A stretch of 64,000 nt of DNA from Lamellibrachia columna (taxonomy: Eukaryota > Annelida > Polychaeta > Sabellida > Siboglinidae): assembly GCA_963662155.1 (NCBI GenBank), contig OY759275.1, positions 4,858,206 to 4,922,205 of the forward strand, in the 5' to 3' direction. Positions 47,351 to 61,591 of this stretch are shown here, one piece after another. The stretch's first letter is position 1. Every line of letters begins with the position of its first letter. Below the pieces are notes generated by a model. That model did not search any database. It was not told the origin of the DNA and saw only the letters and a program-made list of their open reading frames with translations. The translations under genes were made by a program, and so were the position numbers.

Positions 47351-50300
47351 TGAGAGTAGGGAGAAGTGGAGCCAGGTGAGAGTAGGGAGAAGTGGAGCCA
47401 GGTGAGAGTAGGGAGAAGTGGAGCCAGGTGAGAGTAGGGAGAAGTGGGGCTAGGTGAGAGTAGGGAGAAGTGGGGCCAGGTGAGAGTAGGGAGAAGTGGG
47501 GCTAGGTGAGAGTAGGGAGAAGTGGGGCTAGGTGAGAGTAGGGAGAAGTGGGGCCAGGTGAGAGTAGGGCGAAGTGGGGCCAGGTGGGAGTAGGGCGAAG
47601 TGGGGCTAGGTGAGAGTAGGGAGAAGTGGGGCTAGGTGAGAGTAGGGAGAAGTGGGGCCAGGTGAGAGTAGGGAGAAGTGGGCCAGGTGAGAGTAGGGCG
47701 AAGTGGGGCTAGGTGAGAGTAGGGAAAAGTGGGGCTAGGTGAGAGTAGGGAGAAGTGGGGCCAGGTGAGAGTAGGGAGAAGTGGGGCCAGGTGAGAGTAG
47801 GGAGAAGTGGGGCCAGGTGAGAGTAGGGAGAAGTGGGGCTAGGTGAGAGTAGGGAGAAGTGGGGCCAGGTGAGAATAGGGAGAAGTGGGGCTAGGTGAGA
47901 GTAGGGCGAAGTGGGGCTAGGTGAGAGTAGGGAGAAGTGGGGCTAGGTTAGAGTAGGGAGAAGTGGGGCCAGGTGAGAGTAGGGAGAAGTGGGGCCAGGT
48001 GAGAGTAGGGAGAAGTGGGGCTAGGTGAGAGTAGGGAGAAGTGGGGCTAGGTGAGAGTAGGGAGAAGTGGGGCCAGGTGAGAATAGGGAGAAGTGGGGCT
48101 AGGTGAGAGTAGGGAGAAGTGGGGCCAGGTGAGAGTAGGGAGAAGTGGGGCCAGGTGAGAGTAGGGCGAAGTGGGGCTAGGTGAGAGTAGGGAGAAGTGG
48201 GGCTAGGTGAGAGTAGGGAGAAGTGGGGCCAGGTGAGAGTAGGGAGAAGTGGGGCTAGGTGAGAGTAGGGAGAAGTGGGGCCAGGTGAGAGTAGGGAGAA
48301 GTGGGGCTAGGTGAGAGTAGGGAGAAGTGGGGCCAGGTGAGAGTAGGGAGAAGTGAGGCCAGGTGAGAGTAGGGAGAAGTGAGGCCAGGTGAGAGTAGGG
48401 AGAAGTGAGGCCAGGTGAGAGTAGGGAGAAGTGAGGCCAGGTGAGAGTAGGGAGAAGTGAGGCCAGGTGAGAGTAGGGAGAAGTGGGGCTAGGTGAGAGT
48501 AGGGAGAAGTGAGGCCAGGTGAGAGTAGGGAGAAGTGAGGCTAGGTGAGAGTAGGGAGAAGTGAGGCTAGGTGAGAGTAGGGAGAAGTGGGGCTAGGTGA
48601 GAGTAGGGAGAAGTGAGGCTAGGTGAGAGTAGGGAGAAGTGAGGCTAGGTGAGAGTTGGGAGAAGTGGGGCCAGGCGAGAGTAGGGAGAAGTGAGGCTAG
48701 GTGAGAGTAGGGAGAAGTGGGGCTAGGTGAGAGTAGGGAGAAGTGAGGCTAGGTGAGAGTAGGGAGAAGTGAGGCCAGGTGAGAGTAGGGAGAAGTGGGG
48801 CCAGGCGAGAGTAGGGAGAAGTGAGGCTAGGTGAGAGTAGGGAGAAGTGAGGCCAGGTGAGAGTAGGGAGAAGTGAGGCTAGGTGAGAGTAGGGAGAAGT
48901 GAGGCTAGGTGAGAGTAGGGAGAAGTGGGGCTAGGTGAGAGTAGGGAGAAGTGAGGCTAGGTGAGAGTAGGGAGAAGTGAGGCCAGGTGAGAGTAGGGAG
49001 AAGTGGGGCCAGGCGAGAGTAGGGAGAAGTGAGGCTAGGAGAGAGTAGGGAGAAGTGAGGCCAGGTGAGAGTAGGGAGAAGTGAGGCTAGGTGAGAGTAG
49101 GGAGAAGTGAGGCTAGGTGAGAGTAGGGAGAAGTGGGGCTAGGTGAGAGTAGGGAGAAGTGGGGCTAGGTGAGAGTAGGGAGAAGTGAGGCTAGGTGAGA
49201 GTAGGGAGAAGTGAGGCCAGGTGAGAGTAGGGAGAAGTGGGGCCAGGCGAGAGTAGGGAGAAGTGAGGCTAGGTGAGAGTAGGGAGAAGTGAGGCCAGGT
49301 GAGAGTAGGGAGAAGTGAGGCTAGGTGAGAGTAGGGAGAAGTGAGGCTAGGTGAGAGTAGGGAGAAGTGGGGCTAGGTGAGAGTAGGGAGAAGTGAGGCT
49401 AGGTGAGAGTAGGGAGAAGTGAGGCCAGGTGAGAGTAGGGAGAAGTGGGGCCAGGTGGGAGTAGGGCGAAGTGGGGCTAGGTGAGAGTAGGGAGAAGTGG
49501 GGCTAGGTGAGAGTAGGGAGAAGTGGGGCCAGGTGAGAGTAGGGAGAAGTGGGCCAGGTGAGAGTAGGGCGAAGTGGGGCTAGGTGAGAGTAGGGAAAAG
49601 TGGGGCTAGGTGAGAGTAGGGAGAAGTGGGGCCAGGTGAGAGTAGGGAGAAGTGGGGCCAGGTGAGAGTAGGGAGAAGTGGGGCCAGGTGAGAGTAGGGA
49701 GAAGTGGGGCTAGGTGAGAGTAGGGAGAAGTGGGGCCAGGTGAGAATAGGGAGAAGTGGGGCTAGGTGAGAGTAGGGCGAAGTGGGGCTAGGTGAGAGTA
49801 GGGAGAAGTGGGGCTAGGTTAGAGTAGGGAGAAGTGGGGCCAGGTGAGAGTAGGGAGAAGTGGGGCCAGGTGAGAGTAGGGAGAAGTGGGGCTAGGTGAG
49901 AGTAGGGAGAAGTGGGGCTAGGTGAGAGTAGGGAGAAGTGGGGCCAGGTGAGAATAGGGAGAAGTGGGGCTAGGTGAGAGTAGGGAGAAGTGGGGCCAGG
50001 TGAGAGTAGGGAGAAGTGGGGCCAGGTGAGAGTAGGGCGAAGTGGGGCTAGGTGAGAGTAGGGAGAAGTGGGGCTAGGTGAGAGTAGGGAGAAGTGGGGC
50101 CAGGTGAGAGTAGGGAGAAGTGGGGCTAGGTGAGAGTAGGGAGAAGTGGGGCCAGGTGAGAGTAGGGAGAAGTGGGGCTAGGTGAGAGTAGGGAGAAGTG
50201 GGGCCAGGTGAGAGTAGGGAGAAGTGAGGCCAGGTGAGAGTAGGGAGAAGTGAGGCCAGGTGAGAGTAGGGAGAAGTGAGGCCAGGTGAGAGTAGGGAGA

Positions 50301-51157
50301 AGTGAGGCCAGGTGAGAGTAGGGAGAAGTGAGGCCAGGTGAGAGTAGGGAGAAGTGGGGCTAGGTGAGAGTAGGGAGAAGTGAGGCCAGGTGAGAGTAGG
50401 GAGAAGTGAGGCTAGGTGAGAGTAGGGAGAAGTGAGGCTAGGTGAGAGTAGGGAGAAGTGGGGCTAGGTGAGAGTAGGGAGAAGTGAGGCTAGGTGAGAG
50501 TAGGGAGAAGTGAGGCTAGGTGAGAGTTGGGAGAAGTGGGGCCAGGCGAGAGTAGGGAGAAGTGAGGCTAGGTGAGAGTAGGGAGAAGTGGGGCTAGGTG
50601 AGAGTAGGGAGAAGTGAGGCTAGGTGAGAGTAGGGAGAAGTGAGGCCAGGTGAGAGTAGGGAGAAGTGGGGCCAGGCGAGAGTAGGGAGAAGTGAGGCTA
50701 GGTGAGAGTAGGGAGAAGTGAGGCCAAGTGAGAGTAGGGAGAAGTGAGGCTAGGTGAGAGTAGGGAGAAGTGAGGCTAGGTGAGAGTAGGGAGAAGTGGG
50801 GCTAGGTGAGAGTAGGGAGAAGTGAGGCTAGGTGAGAGTAGGGAGAAGTGAGGCCAGGTGAGAGTAGGGAGAAGTGGGGCCAGGCGAGAGTAGGGAGAAG
50901 TGAGGCTAGGTGAGAGTAGGGAGAAGTGAGGCCAGGTGAGAGTAGGGAGAAGTGAGGCTAGGTGAGAGTAGGGAGAAGTGAGGCTAGGTGAGAGTAGGGA
51001 GAAGTGGGGCTAGGTGAGAGTAGGGAGAAGTGAGGCTAGGTGAGAGTAGGGAGAAGTGAGGCCAGGTGAGAGTAGGGAGAAGTGGGGCCAGGTGAGAGTA
51101 GGGAGAAGTGGGGCTAGGTGAGAGTAGGGAGAAGTGAGGCTAGGTGAGAGTAGGGAG
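47351..51157. repeat. 26-bp G-rich minisatellite, expanded, about 146 units
   Basis: Same unit as 16456-18600. An internal duplication of 1871 bp is visible: the rare variants CAGGTGGGAGTAGGGCGAAG, a 25-bp unit with GTGGGCC, and GGGAAAAGTGG occur in the same order at 47581 onward and 49452 onward. A block of GTGAGGCTAG-type units dominates 48530-49430 and 50400-51150. The flanks are as in copy A. Confidence 0.97.
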
Positions 51158-53389
51158 TAACTTTTGTCCTCAACGTTTGTAGCTATATGGTTTTTTGGAT
51201 CGGCCTATGTGGATTTTCACTACCTGACATTTTGTCGCTTTGAAGCGCATGTGGCACTTAGCCTACCATTTAGTAAGGTTATTGAGGTAATTATGTAGCG
51301 CATCGGAATCTGAAATATATAGAATAGTTCACCGCTGGCGTGTCACATGACACACGCTGAAGAAGGACTGGTGGGAGCTCTTGGCCGACGTCTCGGTTCA
51401 GCGAAGGTTTTGTTCTATGAATGTTTATTGATTTTTCTCCTAAACCAGTTCGCCACATGATCGAAAATCCTTACATCTTTCATTAAACACTGGTGGCATG
51501 TGTTAAATAATATGAATCTAAATTAATACGTTTGTCGCGAGCGGATTGATTTGCGATTACAGCTGTATCCAGTGGAAATATATTTTCATCCGGTAAGTAA
51601 ACCGGGATTCAGCTCGATGAACCTCAATGGTCTTAAAGGTCCATCCACAATTAAAGATCCCTCCAAAATTAAAGGTCCCTCCACAATTAAATTTTTTTGC
51701 TCATCTCATTTCAAAATAAAATTAATTTTACGAAAACTAAAATCTACCTATTATCCACTAAGACATGTTAGCTCGTTTGTGCAACTGTTGTATGTAGTTT
51801 TTTTGTGAAATCATTAGACAATCTATTAATGTATTTGATGCTTGATCCAGCATTTATTGAAGTGAAAATAGAAAAGTTGAAAATTCACGAATTTCGCCAT
51901 TGCCTTGGCATTGCCATTGGTAAAAATTCATTACATTGTCATGTGATAGGTGAGAATATAGAAGTCACGCCATGACCAACCATGGCGTTGGACATAAAGT
52001 GTTTACCGTTTTCAATAGCCACTATTTTGAGCTTTGCCATACAAATTTCGATGATTTGAACGAAATATGCACTTTTTCGATTAAATCGGCTGTCGCTATT
52101 ACTTAAACTATTCACACACTATAATATATTAAGACACCAACCAACCGGATTCGAGACCGGCTAAATCAGTTGAGGATGGAGTTTTAACATGAATTTTTGT
52201 AATGTCGGAAACTCATCAAAATTGGAAAATTAGTTGAGAGAGCTCGGCAAGTTACATTGCATACCTTTCAAATGATACGGTTACAGAAGAAGGTAATTGG
52301 GCGTGCTGTGGCGCCCCCTACAGCAGTACATAAACTCAATTTATGAAAGAAAATTCGTGGTGCCATCTGACAAACAGAACAGAACTAAACAGTAAATAAT
52401 AGTTTTCATTCAAGTGAGCGATAACACAAATATATTATATTTTAATGTGTAAAATGTGCGTGTTATTCAACTGTTAAAAAGTCTTTGTTTTCATGAAAAC
52501 GAACGTACATATTGAAGAATGCAATCTTGCAATTAGTTGTTACCTCTCACTTATACAATTCTTAGTTATGTCACTTTCTTATTAAAGTAGTCAATGCAAA
52601 TATACAGCATTTATATAGGGGCCTAATTGTTGTGAAATGGTATAATTTGTGTATCCCATGTGAACCGTGTAAATCTAATAATTCACCGTAAACGTTGAAC
52701 TTAATCGCTATTCAAGCGTCTTTAATTGGATATCTCGTTCATCTACCTTTAAAAAAGCAAAGCAAATTTACTATTCAGTTCCTCATCAATGATTTCCGGC
52801 TACTTGGACTTGGTGCAGCGACTTGAATTTGGTGTAGATCATTTACAGAAAAACGCGGTATTTCAAATAGAATAAGTATTACTATTGAATATATATTATA
52901 CACAAACGTATTGTAGACATATATTAGGAAACAGGTTTTGTTAATTATTAGTCAGAGGGAGTATTTTAGAGTAAGTTAGTTTCGGATTCTGTCAGGGAAT
53001 TCAGCGAGCGATAATAGGGTTGTTTACTATTCGAAAATTGAGATAGCATAGTGAATAGTTTACATTGGCTAATATATATATATAAGATAAAGTGATATAT
53101 TTACTTAAATTACATACATAAGGTAATATCTGACATAGTGGTAGTAAACGTTTTCGGTAAAAAGGTATTAACAGCAGGATTTTAGCGTAAATTAGTACAC
53201 ACTGACTTCGTTGTTTTGTTACACAGTGTTCTCCGTATTCGCTAGGACTAGGTGGCAGGTTTTTTTTTTCTCATGCGAGGTTAATAGAAGACACAGTTAG
53301 CAAGTATATTAGACTAAAGTGTTCTTTTGATCACAAAAACAGCCTTATTCAAGGCTAACGTAGCAAACTAATTAAAACTAAATTGTATC
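51158..53389. other. Unassigned stretch up to the LINE, copy B
   Basis: Equivalent of 18601-20830, nearly identical. No gene recognised; the right end probably includes the LINE 5' untranslated region. Confidence 0.5.
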
Positions 53390-54599
53390 ATGGCGCCGTG
53401 CAAACGGCAGTTAAAGGCCACAAGGCACTTAATTTGTGGCAGTTGCAGTAACTGGGTGGACTTCGTCAAGTCTGGGTGCGAGAAGTCCTGGGCTGAGGTC
53501 CAGGCAGATAGTTTTAGTTTTTAGTGTAGGGGATGTACGAAGATGAAGGAACTAGAGGTGGAGTTGGAAGAGCTGAGACTGCTCGTTGTGGCAATGGTGG
53601 GAAGGGAACAGGGAGGTTGTGCCAGTAGTTCCGGTGGGGGAACAGTCGATGATAAAGTGGGGAAAGACACAAGAGAAGCTAGGGAGAGCTCACCGCAGCC
53701 TGGGAGGAAGCTGAGAGGAGGGAAGGTGACAGGTCGTAGGGAGACATAAGGAGACGGGAAGGAAAGGAACGGGAGGGAAGACAACCGGAGCGAAGGAGAG
53801 GGGAGATGGGGAGACAGGAGGGAAGGAGAAGGAAGTGGGGGAGACAGGAGGGAAGGAGAAGGGAGTGGGGGAGATGGGAGGGAAAACAACCGGAGTGAAG
53901 GAGAGGGAAGTGGTGGAGACAAGAGCAAAGGAGTGGGAAGTGGGGGAGACAGGAGCGAAGGAGACAGGAAGGAAGGGGTCAGGACAGAATGTGATGGAGG
54001 GGATCGAACGGAAGAGTTATTCTGCAGCAGTGATAGAGGGGGTGAGGAAGAGAGCGAGGGTGTTTGTGGGGGATTCGATAGTTAGGAAGACCGACAGAGT
54101 CTTAAACAAGGGAGATGATGTGGTGGTCTGCTTGCCTGGAGCTAAAATAGAGGCGATAACTGAGAGGGTAAAAAACATTGTAGGCTCGGGTAAGGGTGGA
54201 TCTGTTTTAGAACACGTAGGGACAAATAACGTAGAGAGGGAGGGTACAACTGCCATAGTTAGGAAATATAGGCAGTTGGTCAGAACACTAAAACAGACGC
54301 GGGTTGAGCAGGTAATACTGTCAGGGATTTTACCTGTAATGGGCAGGAGGGGTCACAAATATCGAAATTGTCGGGGGATGGCAATTAACATGTTAGTCCA
54401 GAAGTTATGTAGGGAAGAGGAAGTTGGATTTGTGGATTTATGGGGAAGTTTTGTTGGGAGGGCTAATATGTACATGAAGGATGGGCTTCATTTAAGTGGA
54501 AAGGGGGCGGCAGTATTCGCGGACAAACTTTCAGCAGCAGTAGATAGTGACTTGGGTACAATGACAAATATTTTTGGAAGTAAACATTCTTTAAACTAG
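53390..54599 (+). pseudogene. LINE ORF1, copy B: zinc finger plus SGNH esterase, broken
   Basis: Starts at ATG 53390 (the preceding ATG of copy A is ATC here). The TAG inside the finger (53522-53524) is shared with copy A, so it predates the duplication. A 5-bp loss near 53746 shifts the frame; reading resumes in the frame at 53835-54599. That frame contains the full esterase-like domain with GDS, GTNN and DGLH blocks and an intact C-terminus ending in SKHSLN. Unlike copy A it has neither the 8-bp loss nor the 41-bp loss. Confidence 0.8.
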
Positions 54600-54601
54600 A
54601 A

Positions 54602-57483
54602 GTGCAGGGGGGTTACCTAGAGGTGTGTCAGGCAGAACAAGAGGCCACTAGCACAGATAAACCAATATCAAATCATCCGAAAAACATCTCTGAAAAAGGT
54701 TATAGATGCGTATGTTTAAATGCAAGGAGCATAGTAAATAAGAAAAACGAATTAAACATTATGGTAGAAGATATTGACCCTCACATAATTGGTATAACTG
54801 AATCATGGGCCAACATAGATATAACAGATGCTGAATTAGGACTGACAGGATATGTAATGTTTAGGAAAGATCGAATAGGAAGAAGGGGCGGGGGAGTTAT
54901 TTTATATGTTAAAGAATCTATTCAGGCTTATGAAATAAAACTAGAAAGGGAAGCAGATTGCGATGAAGCTGTTTGGTGCAAAATTGTTTCAGGAAATTCA
55001 AAATTAACTATTGGATTAGTTTACCGAAGTCCAAACATAAACGAAGAGGACAACACAAAAATAAAAAAACGCTATAAAGGAAGTTAGTAAAGGGGAATGT
55101 ATCATAATGGGAGATTTTAACCATGGACACATACAATGGAATTCTCTAGAGAGCACAGGGATTGAGGACCAACAATTTCTATTTTTAATCCAGGATAGCT
55201 TTCTTACTCAGCACGTACTAGAACCAACCAGGGGAGAAAATGTATTAGATATAGTTTTGTCATCACAAAAAGAATTAGTGGACAATGTAAAAATATTTGA
55301 ACCATTGGGTAATAGTGACCATAATCAAATACATTTTGACATCAATGTAAAATCAGAAAGTAAAAATAAGAAAACGTACAAGAGAAACTTCCACAAAGGT
55401 AACTACAAAGATATGAGAAAATACTTAGCAAAGCTAGATTGGAAAAACATGCTGATGAATAAGACCGCAATTGAATGTTGGAATATTCTAAAATATGAAA
55501 TTGAGAGTATCATCGATACATTTGTTCCCTTCCAAAAACAAGGAAAACGGTGTAGAAAGAAACACTTGTCAAAAGAGGCTATTAGAAAAATAATGCTAAA
55601 ACAAACTATGTGGAGGGTTTATAGGCGTACCAGAAAGGACGAAGACTATGCAAAATACAAAGAGGCACTTAATGCAGCTACAACTGAAATCAGACAATCT
55701 AAAAGAAGCTATGAGCAAAAACTAGCATGTAACATAAAAAAATGACAGCAAGAGTTTTTATGCATATGTCAGGAGTAAACAAAACGTACAAGACAAGGTT
55801 GGACCTATATATAAGACAAGGTTGGACCTAGATATAATATCACAGGGGTTTTTAATGGCGGAAGACCTAAATGGTTACTTCAGTTCAGTGTTTACCAAAG
55901 AAGATATTAGTTCATTACCAGTTGCTGATGCTAAATTTCAGGGGGCTAAATCTGACTATTTAGGTCCATTAGTTGTAACTCCAGAATTGGTAGCTAAGAA
56001 AATAAAGGCAATGAAGGATAACAAATCACCGGGAGTGGATGGGATTCCTCCAAAATTACTAATGGAAACAGTAGAGCAAATCAGCATACCACTTGCAAGA
56101 GTATTTAACTTGTCATTAAAAGAGGGAGTTGTTCCGTTTGAATGGAAAGAAGCAAACATCATACCATTATTTAAAAAGGGTTCGAGAAATAAGTCAGAGA
56201 ATTACAGACCAGTGAGTTTAACGTCAGTGATTTGTAAATTATTAGAAAGGTTAATTAAAGACCATATGGTGGACTTCCTCGTTAAGCATAAATTATTAAA
56301 TTCATCTCAACATGGATTCCTTAAAGCGAGGTCATGCTTAACAAATATGTTATGTTTTTTGGAAGAAATCACTAAGTGGATAGACGTGGGATCGCCAGTA
56401 GATATTATCTACTTAGATTTTCAGAAAGCTTTTGACAAAGTGCCACATCAAAGATTACTACTTAAATTAAAAGCCCATGGTATCGGGGATAGCATAACTG
56501 ACTGGATAGAACAATGGCTGACTGACAGAAGACAACGAGTTGTAGTAGATGGAGAAGTTTCAAATTGGAAATCGGTTTTGAGTGGGGTACCTCAAGGATC
56601 AGTATTAGGATCTATATTATTCTTAATTTATATCAATGACTTGGACGACAGTATAACAAGTAACGTACTGAAATTTGCGGATGACACAAAACTGTTTAGA
56701 AAGGTTAATACTGATGGTGATAAACAACATTTACAAAACGATCTAGACAGATTAGTGAAATGGTCTGAGAAATGGCAGATGTTGTTCAATTTTGGGAAAT
56801 GTAAATGTCTACATACAGGACATGGGAACTTGAATGTAAACTATAAAATGGGAGATACTGTTCTGGGTACTACTGTAAAAGAAAAGGACTTATGAGTTAC
56901 AATAAGCGCTGATATGAAAGTTTCAGAGCAGTGTGGTATTGCAGCTTCAAAGGGTAATCAAATTCTTGGATTGATTAGAAGAAACATAACATACAAGGGA
57001 AAAAAGTTAATTATACCTCTTTATAAAGCAATAGTTAGACCTCATTTAGAATACTGTATACAAGCATGGAGACCATATCGTAAGAAGGATATAGATACGC
57101 TTGAACGCATACAAAGGAGAGCAACTAAAATGATTCCAGAACTAAGAGACCTTAGTTATGAAGAACGCCTGAAAGAATGTGGTTTAACAACTCTAGAGAC
57201 AAGGAGGTTAAGAGGAGATCAGATTGAAGTTTTTAAGATATTGAATGGGTATGAAAATATTGATAGAAATATGTTTTTCTCACTCAATAAGGATAGCAGA
57301 ACTAGAGGACATGAGGTAAAATTAGTAAAGGATCAATGTAGATTGGACATCAGGAAGCACTCGTTCTCACAGAGGACAATAAATGAATGGAACAAATTGT
57401 CTACAGATTGTGTAACTGCTAGCAGCGTGAATATGTTTAAAAACAAGGTTGACACATATCTCAGGAGGGCGGGCTATAAGTAG
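54602..57483 (+). pseudogene. LINE ORF2, copy B: endonuclease-reverse transcriptase, broken
   Basis: Same protein as at 22013-24892 but with different damage: one extra A in a run near 55066 (frameshift), another extra A near 55735 (frameshift), and a stop TGA at 56893-56895 within the C-terminal part (TTATGA against TTAGGA in copy A). The codon that is a stop in copy A is TTA here. Endonuclease GDFN and SDH and RT motifs LDFQKAFD, GVPQGS and FADD are all present. Both frameshifts are single-base gains in poly(A) runs, a kind of change that can also be a sequencing error. Confidence 0.88.
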
Positions 57484-57582
57484 ATGAACATTGTTGGACT
57501 CTCGATAAGCCAATGGCTTCCTTGTCCACTTGCCATCTGGGCCTTTGGCTTGGATGGCAAATCTTGTTAAATCTTGTTAAAC

Positions 57583-58331
57583 TCCATCGGAAGCTTTGCT
57601 TAATAGTATACCATTTTTTTTAAATAAATATAATACTAATAAATGAAATCATAAATTGTCATAGTTTTGGGTGCGCCAATTGTCAAGAATTCGAAAAATT
57701 TTGTTTTAGATAGATATATATAATTTAATTAAATTTGTTGAACACTTCTCAATATAGTTCATTTTCGTGATAATAAAATGCAATATAAAAATCACACAAT
57801 TGCGCTAAAATCCCCGGGAGACCCAAGTTCTGCAGCGAAACAAAACAAAAGGAGTTAGGCAATTTCTAATCGAAAAGCAATTCCAGTTGTAAATAGTTGG
57901 ATTGGAACGCTGGGGAGATATACAAGATGAGCGAGTTTGACCTGGTAGGAGGCGACCTGAAATAAAGAGGCAGCGATCAAACGAGAAGGAGGAACTACGA
58001 GTTTCCACACTTCCACGATGACGTCATTTATACTGAAGAAGCCATCTTGTTAACATGGCGAATGTCTTTACAGGTGATTATAAAACTTTTTGATATGTGA
58101 AAATATACTATCACCATAGTATCCATTGTCGAAGTTGTGTGGCGAAGGACAAGAATTTAACGCGTGCCTATTTAGGGATGATCTCAACACATTGCTATAT
58201 GAACCTACACAAAACCGTTCTGTGCGCAACTTCCGCAACTTCGTATTCGCCTGATGACGACACAGCCCTCATGAAACCTATTGTTTGTAGTACTTTGCGT
58301 CGATGTTTTGATATCATGGTAGCATGCACAT
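57583..58331. other. Unassigned stretch between LINE copies, copy B
   Basis: Equivalent of 24989-25737. No gene recognised. Confidence 0.45.
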
Positions 58332-58838
58332 ATGACACGGCAGAACTTGCTAAAATTCGACAGTATGTTTGACAGTTTCTTGAAAAGGATGCAATGCTGT
58401 TATGATGCACGTTACACATTTTTATCTACAACTAAGACAATATCAACAGCACTAATTATTAGCCGCCTTTACTATTGTAATTCATTACTAAATAACATTG
58501 CTAAAAGAGACTTGGCTAAACTCAAACGAGTACAAAATTGTGTTGCACGTGTTGTACATACGGCGCCTTGTTTTTCACCATCACTACCACTACTTAGACA
58601 GTTACACTGGCTTCCTCTTACTTATCGATTAAAATTTATACTATCCACTCTTACATATCTTGCTTTTTCTACACAACAACCGCCCGACTTGGCTTGTCTC
58701 CTGCATCTTTCAAATACCCATAGGCAAGTCAGATCATCTATTTCCAACTTATTGTTCCTAAAACTAAGCTTAACTTGGGCAAACCCGCTTTCTCTGTCGC
58801 TGCGCCAAGGGTCTGAACTGAATTCCCCATCACTTTGA
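58332..58838 (+). mobile_element. 3' fragment of an L2-like LINE, copy B
   Basis: Equivalent of 25738-26244. The frame is open for the same 168 codons and reads RVQNCVARVVH, closer to the usual family motif than copy A (RVQNCVVCVVH). Confidence 0.8.
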
Positions 58839-59091
58839 AAAACCTAAAATTATAGCTACCTTCCGAAAAAACTATTCCAAAACTGCATATCCACCATAAA
58901 TCTTCGGTGGTCCCTCATTTTGATAATAACTAGTATGCGTCCCTGTTTATGATTATACTCAGTGAATGGGTTTTGTTGCGCCTCTGAGCTCATGTTCTTG
59001 GATATATACGCACTTTATAAGTTAGTTATTATAATTATTATGTAGAGGTGAAACTAATTGACATAAAGCTTCCAAAAGTGCAGATCAGGCG

Positions 59092-61591
59092 TTGCGTAAA
59101 CACCAGAGAGCAGCACTGGTATGTACAACACGTACACGAAAGAACGGCCTTACACAAGCGCAGAGATCTGATTACAGTGACGTTGTCATTCTGGTGAGTG
59201 AGCCTCTAATGTATGCCCCATACAACAGAGACTGTGCCAGCAGAGACAGCATCGTAAAAGTGATGGCGGCATTCTATACTACATGTAGCGATACACTGAG
59301 TGGGGTGGCATTCTATACTACATGTAGCGATACACTGAGTGGGGTGGCATTCTATACTACATGTAGCGATACACTGAGTGGGGTGGCATTCTATACTACA
59401 TGTAGTGATACACTGAGTGAGGCGAAGTGTATGTTGTGGTCACATTTTGAAGATTCTAACCTGTTAGAACCTATGCAAACTAACAAGGCTAACATCGTGT
59501 AATAGAACCGACAAAGAGGCTACGAGTGATGACATTCTGAGAGGTATTGGAAGCCTAATCGAGAATGGTATCAAAGTGCAGTGTGTAGCACTGGAAGCTA
59601 ATTCCACAAAGTCATCCGGAGGGAGTAAATGAGTTGAGTCTGGCAGACCTCGAGGGTAAACTTAGAGTGCTGGTGAACACTCTTGATGGCGCTAAATCCG
59701 ATGCCGCAACTAACAGCCAGAAGATCTCTGCATTGGAAACTGACTCTAAATTACGGAACTGATACAGCAGGTATTGGTTAAAACCAATAATCATAATGCG
59801 AAGTACCCATCACTGGCAGATGTCGTTGCTGGTGGCTCCAGTACGCGGCCACTACAGAAGACAGTTGGCACTAACCGTGACGGGGCGCCGGATGGCAACG
59901 ACAATGATCAGTGTGGACGAAAAGAGGAAGCGGACCGCGAATCGCAGCCAATACCTGTATTGCCGCTTATCGACAGCACGACGCGGCAGTTACATGATGC
60001 GTTTGTGATCCCAGCAGACCAGAGACAAAAGCAGAAAAAAAATCAAAGCAAGCAACCGAGGAACCATCGTTGGCCGGGGGATCGATGCTGCAGGAGTTAC
60101 CATGTTGCCTCCTCCCGACAGAGACTTCTTCATATGCCAAGTTCATAAATCGGACGGGGTCAGTGAAGTCGGTGAATACATCACACGAAAAGGAGTGACA
60201 CTCCATAAACTAACAAAATGACAATGCAAAACTGAACTCCTTCAAATTAACAATCTGTGTGGATGATATAAACAAAGTGAAAGACCCTCTACTCTGGCCA
60301 AAGGGCTGGAATGTGAGGAGATGGTATGTAAAAACAAAGAGTGAATCCATCAGGAATAAGGATGTTGTATAACTGTGTGAATCTTTGCAGTAACGTTCAA
60401 TGCTCCACCGACTAACCGTATACAGCCCCTGTCTATTATTAGTTATAACTGTAAACATTTTAGAGACAGAGTTCCGAAATTCGATTTTATATACAATATT
60501 AATAAAGAATGTGATCTGTTACTTATGCAAAAACATTGTCTATATCAAAGCGAATTAAACAAGAGGTGCCAATTAGATGACGGTATGGCAATAACTGGTA
60601 AGAGTTGCATGGATGAATGTATTGCCAGGGAAGGACGCCCATACGGCGTATCTTGTGGAAATTATCACTTATGTTTGCAGTGAAAGAGCTTAAATGCAAT
60701 CACGTGAGGTTGTGTGGGATTATGATTCAAATTAACAACTGTGAAAGCATGTGCCTTAAGGTATACATGCCATGCGATGGCTGGTCGGAAGACGATAAGT
60801 TTGCGGAATATATGGATGTGTTAGCTGAAATACAGCAGTTAATACACACGTACAACCCCGCTCACGTTATACTCGATGGGACAGGAATATAGATTTAACT
60901 AGGATAACGCCTCACGCATATGCATTAATGAATTTTATATCGGATTTGTATCAGCATTTGTCTCCAAATTCTGGAGAGGGTATAATATGTTCACGGCCGA
61001 TTTCGGTCAAATTAAGAATAGTGTAAAATGCAATTTATTTAAACAATATTGCTGCTCTTAATATGGAGCCCCACTATGGGATCGTCATAGTAAGAGTGTT
61101 GGCACTATTTGCACTGCATGGCGAAAAGCGCATAGAAAGTTGTGGGGGCTAGCACCGCTTACACACGGTGATGTTGTAGCATTGTTAACGGATAGTTTGT
61201 CATTATTGGTAATCGTAAAGCAGAGGTTCTCAAAATGTATTCATAAAGCTATGAACCACAATTCACCGATTTTAAACAGTGTTGCTAAGTTGTCCATTGC
61301 AAATCCATGGTCAAATTGTAGCGCAAATTACCGTCGTATCCTAAATGAGTGTGATACAATGTATGATGTGTCAGTGTAAGATATTGGCCGTGTGTGGTAG
61401 GCTGGTTTGTCTAACGTAACAATATCTAATGTGAACGTTTTATCGGAAATATTAGACATCAGAAATGGTTTTAAAACATGTAATATTTTAGACGATGATG
61501 ATGTCAACTGTATTATTACGGACATTACTGTATTTTAAAGAATGTACAATTGCCATTTTTAATGTGCGAAAATAAAGATTTTATTTATTTG
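59092..61591 (+). mobile_element. Second, internally deleted LINE relic, copy B
   Basis: Equivalent of 26498-29228 with the same order of ORF1, endonuclease and C-terminal pieces and the same missing reverse transcriptase. AATAAA is at 61571. The endonuclease piece is open a little longer upstream (60617-60892). Confidence 0.7.
59266..59418 (+). repeat. 39-bp in-frame repeat inside LINE ORF1, 4 copies
   Basis: Same GVAFYTTCSDTLS-encoding unit as at 26672-27058, with four copies instead of ten. The last copy in both arrays carries the same GTAGTGATA variant, so the change in number is internal to the array. Confidence 0.95.

Larger units (their letters stand above)
53390..57582 (+). mobile_element. 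CR1-like non-LTR retrotransposon, nearly full length, copy B
   Basis: Equivalent of 20831-24988 with the same domain order and the same AAATCTTGTT terminal repeats. It carries its own lesions in ORF1 and ORF2, described separately. Confidence 0.85.
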
